Assembly: GCF_021347895.1 (NCBI RefSeq)
Contig: NC_067130.1
Span: forward strand, 27,301,817 to 27,365,816
From: Acanthochromis polyacanthus
Lineage: Eukaryota; Chordata; Actinopteri; Pomacentridae
DNA length: 64,000 nucleotides
Direction: 5' to 3'
Shown: positions 61,691 to 64,000 of the stretch, piece after piece
Numbering within the stretch: the stretch's first letter is position 1
How the letters are laid out: every line of letters starts with the position of its first letter
Program-made: the position numbers and the translations under genes
Notes under the pieces: model-generated
The model's input: the letters and a program-made list of their open reading frames with translations, nothing else
The model's database searches: none
Told to the model about the DNA's origin: nothing

Positions 61691-64000
61691 CCTTGGAGAG
61701 TAAAAAAAAACAAACTTGCTGACGTTAGCCGTGGCAAAAGAAAAAAGAAAAAAAAAGATGCTGATGCTATCAAATCAAATAAAACTCAGGGAAAATGCCA
61801 AAGAGCAGACCACAGAGCCAATTAGGTTATATCCAAAACTGGAGCTGATCCCCATTTTCGAAAAGTCACTCCCAACCCCCTAAAAACAACTTCTGGAACC
61901 ATTGCTAAGTTGAACTGTAGGCCTTAAGGCTCTCTGATTGCACCTCCACTACAATCCAAGATCAACCATCGGGCATCACCTGTCTTGCCCCTTGCACCAT
62001 ATCACATATGCACCAATTTTAGCACATTTCCAGTCGGTCCTGTGAGCCTCACCTACATTGCACCAACTCCTCCTTCCAACACCTTGCTGATGCCCTCGGG
62101 TGAAGTCGAGTGCACCAAAACAATCTGCTAAAACCCATAAGAATGGCATTTGCAGAGTAATGCCCTCAGGGTCTCAGTTTCTCTACAAACACTTCGACCA
62201 GCATCTTCTTCACCCCACATCGATCCACATCACAGCACTGTTTCAACATTACCGTTGGAAATATTCTTCCTGTCTACTTAAGACAAGATCAAGTACAAAT
62301 AGGATCCCTTTTTTTTATGACTTTATACTTTCTGAAAAGTACCAGTATGTATTTCTTCTTGAAATGTGGCTTCATGGAGAGAGTCTGCCTGCTTCTATGA
62401 AGCCCAAAATATACCTTTCAGAAGTCTGTGAGGCAGGAGGGAAGAGGGGGTGGAAGAGCTATCATTAAAACAGATTCATTTACCAGTGGAGGAGTTGACC
62501 TCCGAAACCTTGGCGTTTCTTTGACTGTACTGCTCCCACTTAAGGCCAACCCGACAGTGCTTTTTGTGACATTACATAGGCTGCCTGGGTGAGTTTCTCA
62601 GTTTCTATGAATGTTTTAGAAGTAGCTTCATGTATTACAAGTCATGACAGGACAGTTCCAAAGGGAGATTTTGGAGTTCTTTCAAAGTCTAGCTCATTTT
62701 TCAAGACAGATTCAAGATGCCTTCGATTAAAATCAAGTTTTTTACCTTGTTAACATGCACATGGTGCTGTTAATAATCTGGAAGACACATAAGTAAAATG
62801 AGCAATCAGTACCACAACTGAGTGTTTACACTTTGAAACTACGGTGTACCAATTTGCAAAAATAGATTCAGTCATGGTTTCATATGTGGAAACCTTCCCT
62901 AAAAAAGACAATCGTTGCAGGGTGGTTCAATACTTTTCATAACAATCAGTTTATGGCTGAACGTGTTTGGCTGAATTATTCCAATATCCAATACGCCTCG
63001 CCTTTGTGTTTGAGCAAAGGTGAGCTGGAGCCTACATCTGAGCCATTCTAAGATGTAAAAACCTTTGAAATGTAGCACTTCAGTACATAAATATGGGTTT
63101 TTCCGGGTTAAATTTTCAAACTGAGACAGATTTTAAAGGCCTGGAGCCTCTTGCCACCCTATAAATATCACATACATCTATATTTTTCTTTGGTAAAGCC
63201 TCCACATTTAGAGATTTTGACTCAAAAACAGACTGGCAACACACACTCACAATGGAAAGGTTGAGTGAATGTGAGCATTCTGAATTTGTTGGTGAATGGA
63301 AACATTTTTCAGGCTCTACTTAGAAGAGATCAACATGTAAAGACAATATTCACCAAGTGTGCCACTTATGCTCTGCAGGGACAGACATTTAGTGTTGCTA
63401 ACAACTCAACAAAAGTGTTAATTCATTAGTATTGATAAAATGGAAAGCCTTTCTCTGAGCTTCGATTTGAAAAGTTGGAAAACATGCAATCTTGCTGGTA
63501 CTGAGCTTTGAATGAACTGTCACTGCATTGTTGATTAAAGTATTTTCTCTCTTTTTTTTACATTTCAGGGAACTTGGAATGATTTTTTTTATTGCTTTTA
63601 CACCTGGGTGCCTGGTATGTTTGGTATGTATGACTGATCTGAAATTTGACCATTTTCTGGAGAATGAACAATTTCAGGGATGCTGGTAGCTGCAGGCAAT
63701 CACACTGGTGAATATTTGGGTTTACATGAGCTACTATTGCTAAATAAAATATGTTTCAACCAAACAAACCCGCCACTATCCATCTGCTGCCATCCTGTAC
63801 TTCTGCATGAAAGGTGGTGGTTCTACACAAACAAAAGCAGTTGAGGCCGGAGGGCAACGCTTCCTGCTTTGGGGACGGCTTACGGCAGCAGCGTGAAATG
63901 GGTCTGTTACCGACCGCTGTCCTTTAACAGCTCCCGGCATCACACTGTGGCAAGGTTATTTGTTTGTTTCTTATTTTATGGGGATAAAATCTGTTTTTGA
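61691..64000. other. No recognisable feature
   Basis: A 122-codon frame at 62100-62468 has no domain I recognise. A pyrimidine tract ending CAG near 63550-63567 could be a splice acceptor but is unsupported by an exon. Confidence 0.45.

Noticed and set aside
63545..63580. Splice acceptor followed by an exon
   Set aside because: A pyrimidine tract and CAG occur by chance often; no open exon with a donor site follows.

Overview
The window looks like intergenic or intronic DNA from a ray-finned fish, probably a percomorph teleost. The evidence is the repeat content: several Tc1/mariner families of fish type, L2-like and other non-LTR retrotransposon remnants, hAT-like and piggyBac-like non-autonomous elements, a common teleost tRNA-headed SINE-like repeat, and long (CA)n tracts in AT-rich sequence. 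I found no exon of a host protein-coding gene, no rRNA or functional tRNA gene and no CRISPR array. The organism and repeat-family assignments rest on recognition of sequence, not on a database search.

Layout. 0-7 kb: a possible hAT-like remnant (381-1160), an apparently complete Tc1 transposon with an intact 350-residue transposase (2819-4452, minus strand), an unclassified repeat (copy A), LINE-type tails and a decayed Tc1 pseudogene (6110-6848). 7-14 kb: mostly unrecognised sequence, with a hAT-like non-autonomous element, a (GGAT)n array and a hairpin repeat between two (CA)n tracts. 14-17 kb: a decayed Tc1, a solo-LTR-like repeat and a CpG-rich patch. 17-19.2 kb: (CA)62 and a possible conserved non-coding block. 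19.2-22 kb: a nest in which an old Tc1 remnant contains a younger Tc1 (1594 bp, TA on both sides) and repeat copy B. 22-31 kb: L2-like and two other LINE remnants, two copies of a 363-bp TA-flanked MITE, a hAT-like MITE with an 8-bp target duplication sitting inside an LTR-like repeat, and a SINE. 31-44 kb: mostly unrecognised, with a teleost repeat carrying a CTCF-like motif, a TTAA-flanked piggyBac-like MITE and an L2 3' end. 44-50 kb: a Tc1 remnant broken by a MITE and another repeat, a Tc1 deletion derivative, a SINE, a 955-bp hAT element with an exact 8-bp duplication, and a tandem array of Tc1-derived and unknown segments. 50-64 kb: a second hAT-like MITE, a repeat full of AATTCCGAATT-type motifs, a LINE remnant split by another repeat, a Tc1 deletion derivative, repeat copy C, and a 23-base poly-G run.

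The only locus with an intact coding frame is the Tc1 transposase at 3037-4089. Its element has both terminal inverted repeats, internal direct repeats and TA duplications, so it could be, or recently have been, mobile and could act on related non-autonomous copies. Everything else is relics or non-coding DNA. The long unrecognised stretches may hold regulatory sequence of a neighbouring gene, but that needs comparative alignment. I did not find evidence for a new multi-gene biological system here.
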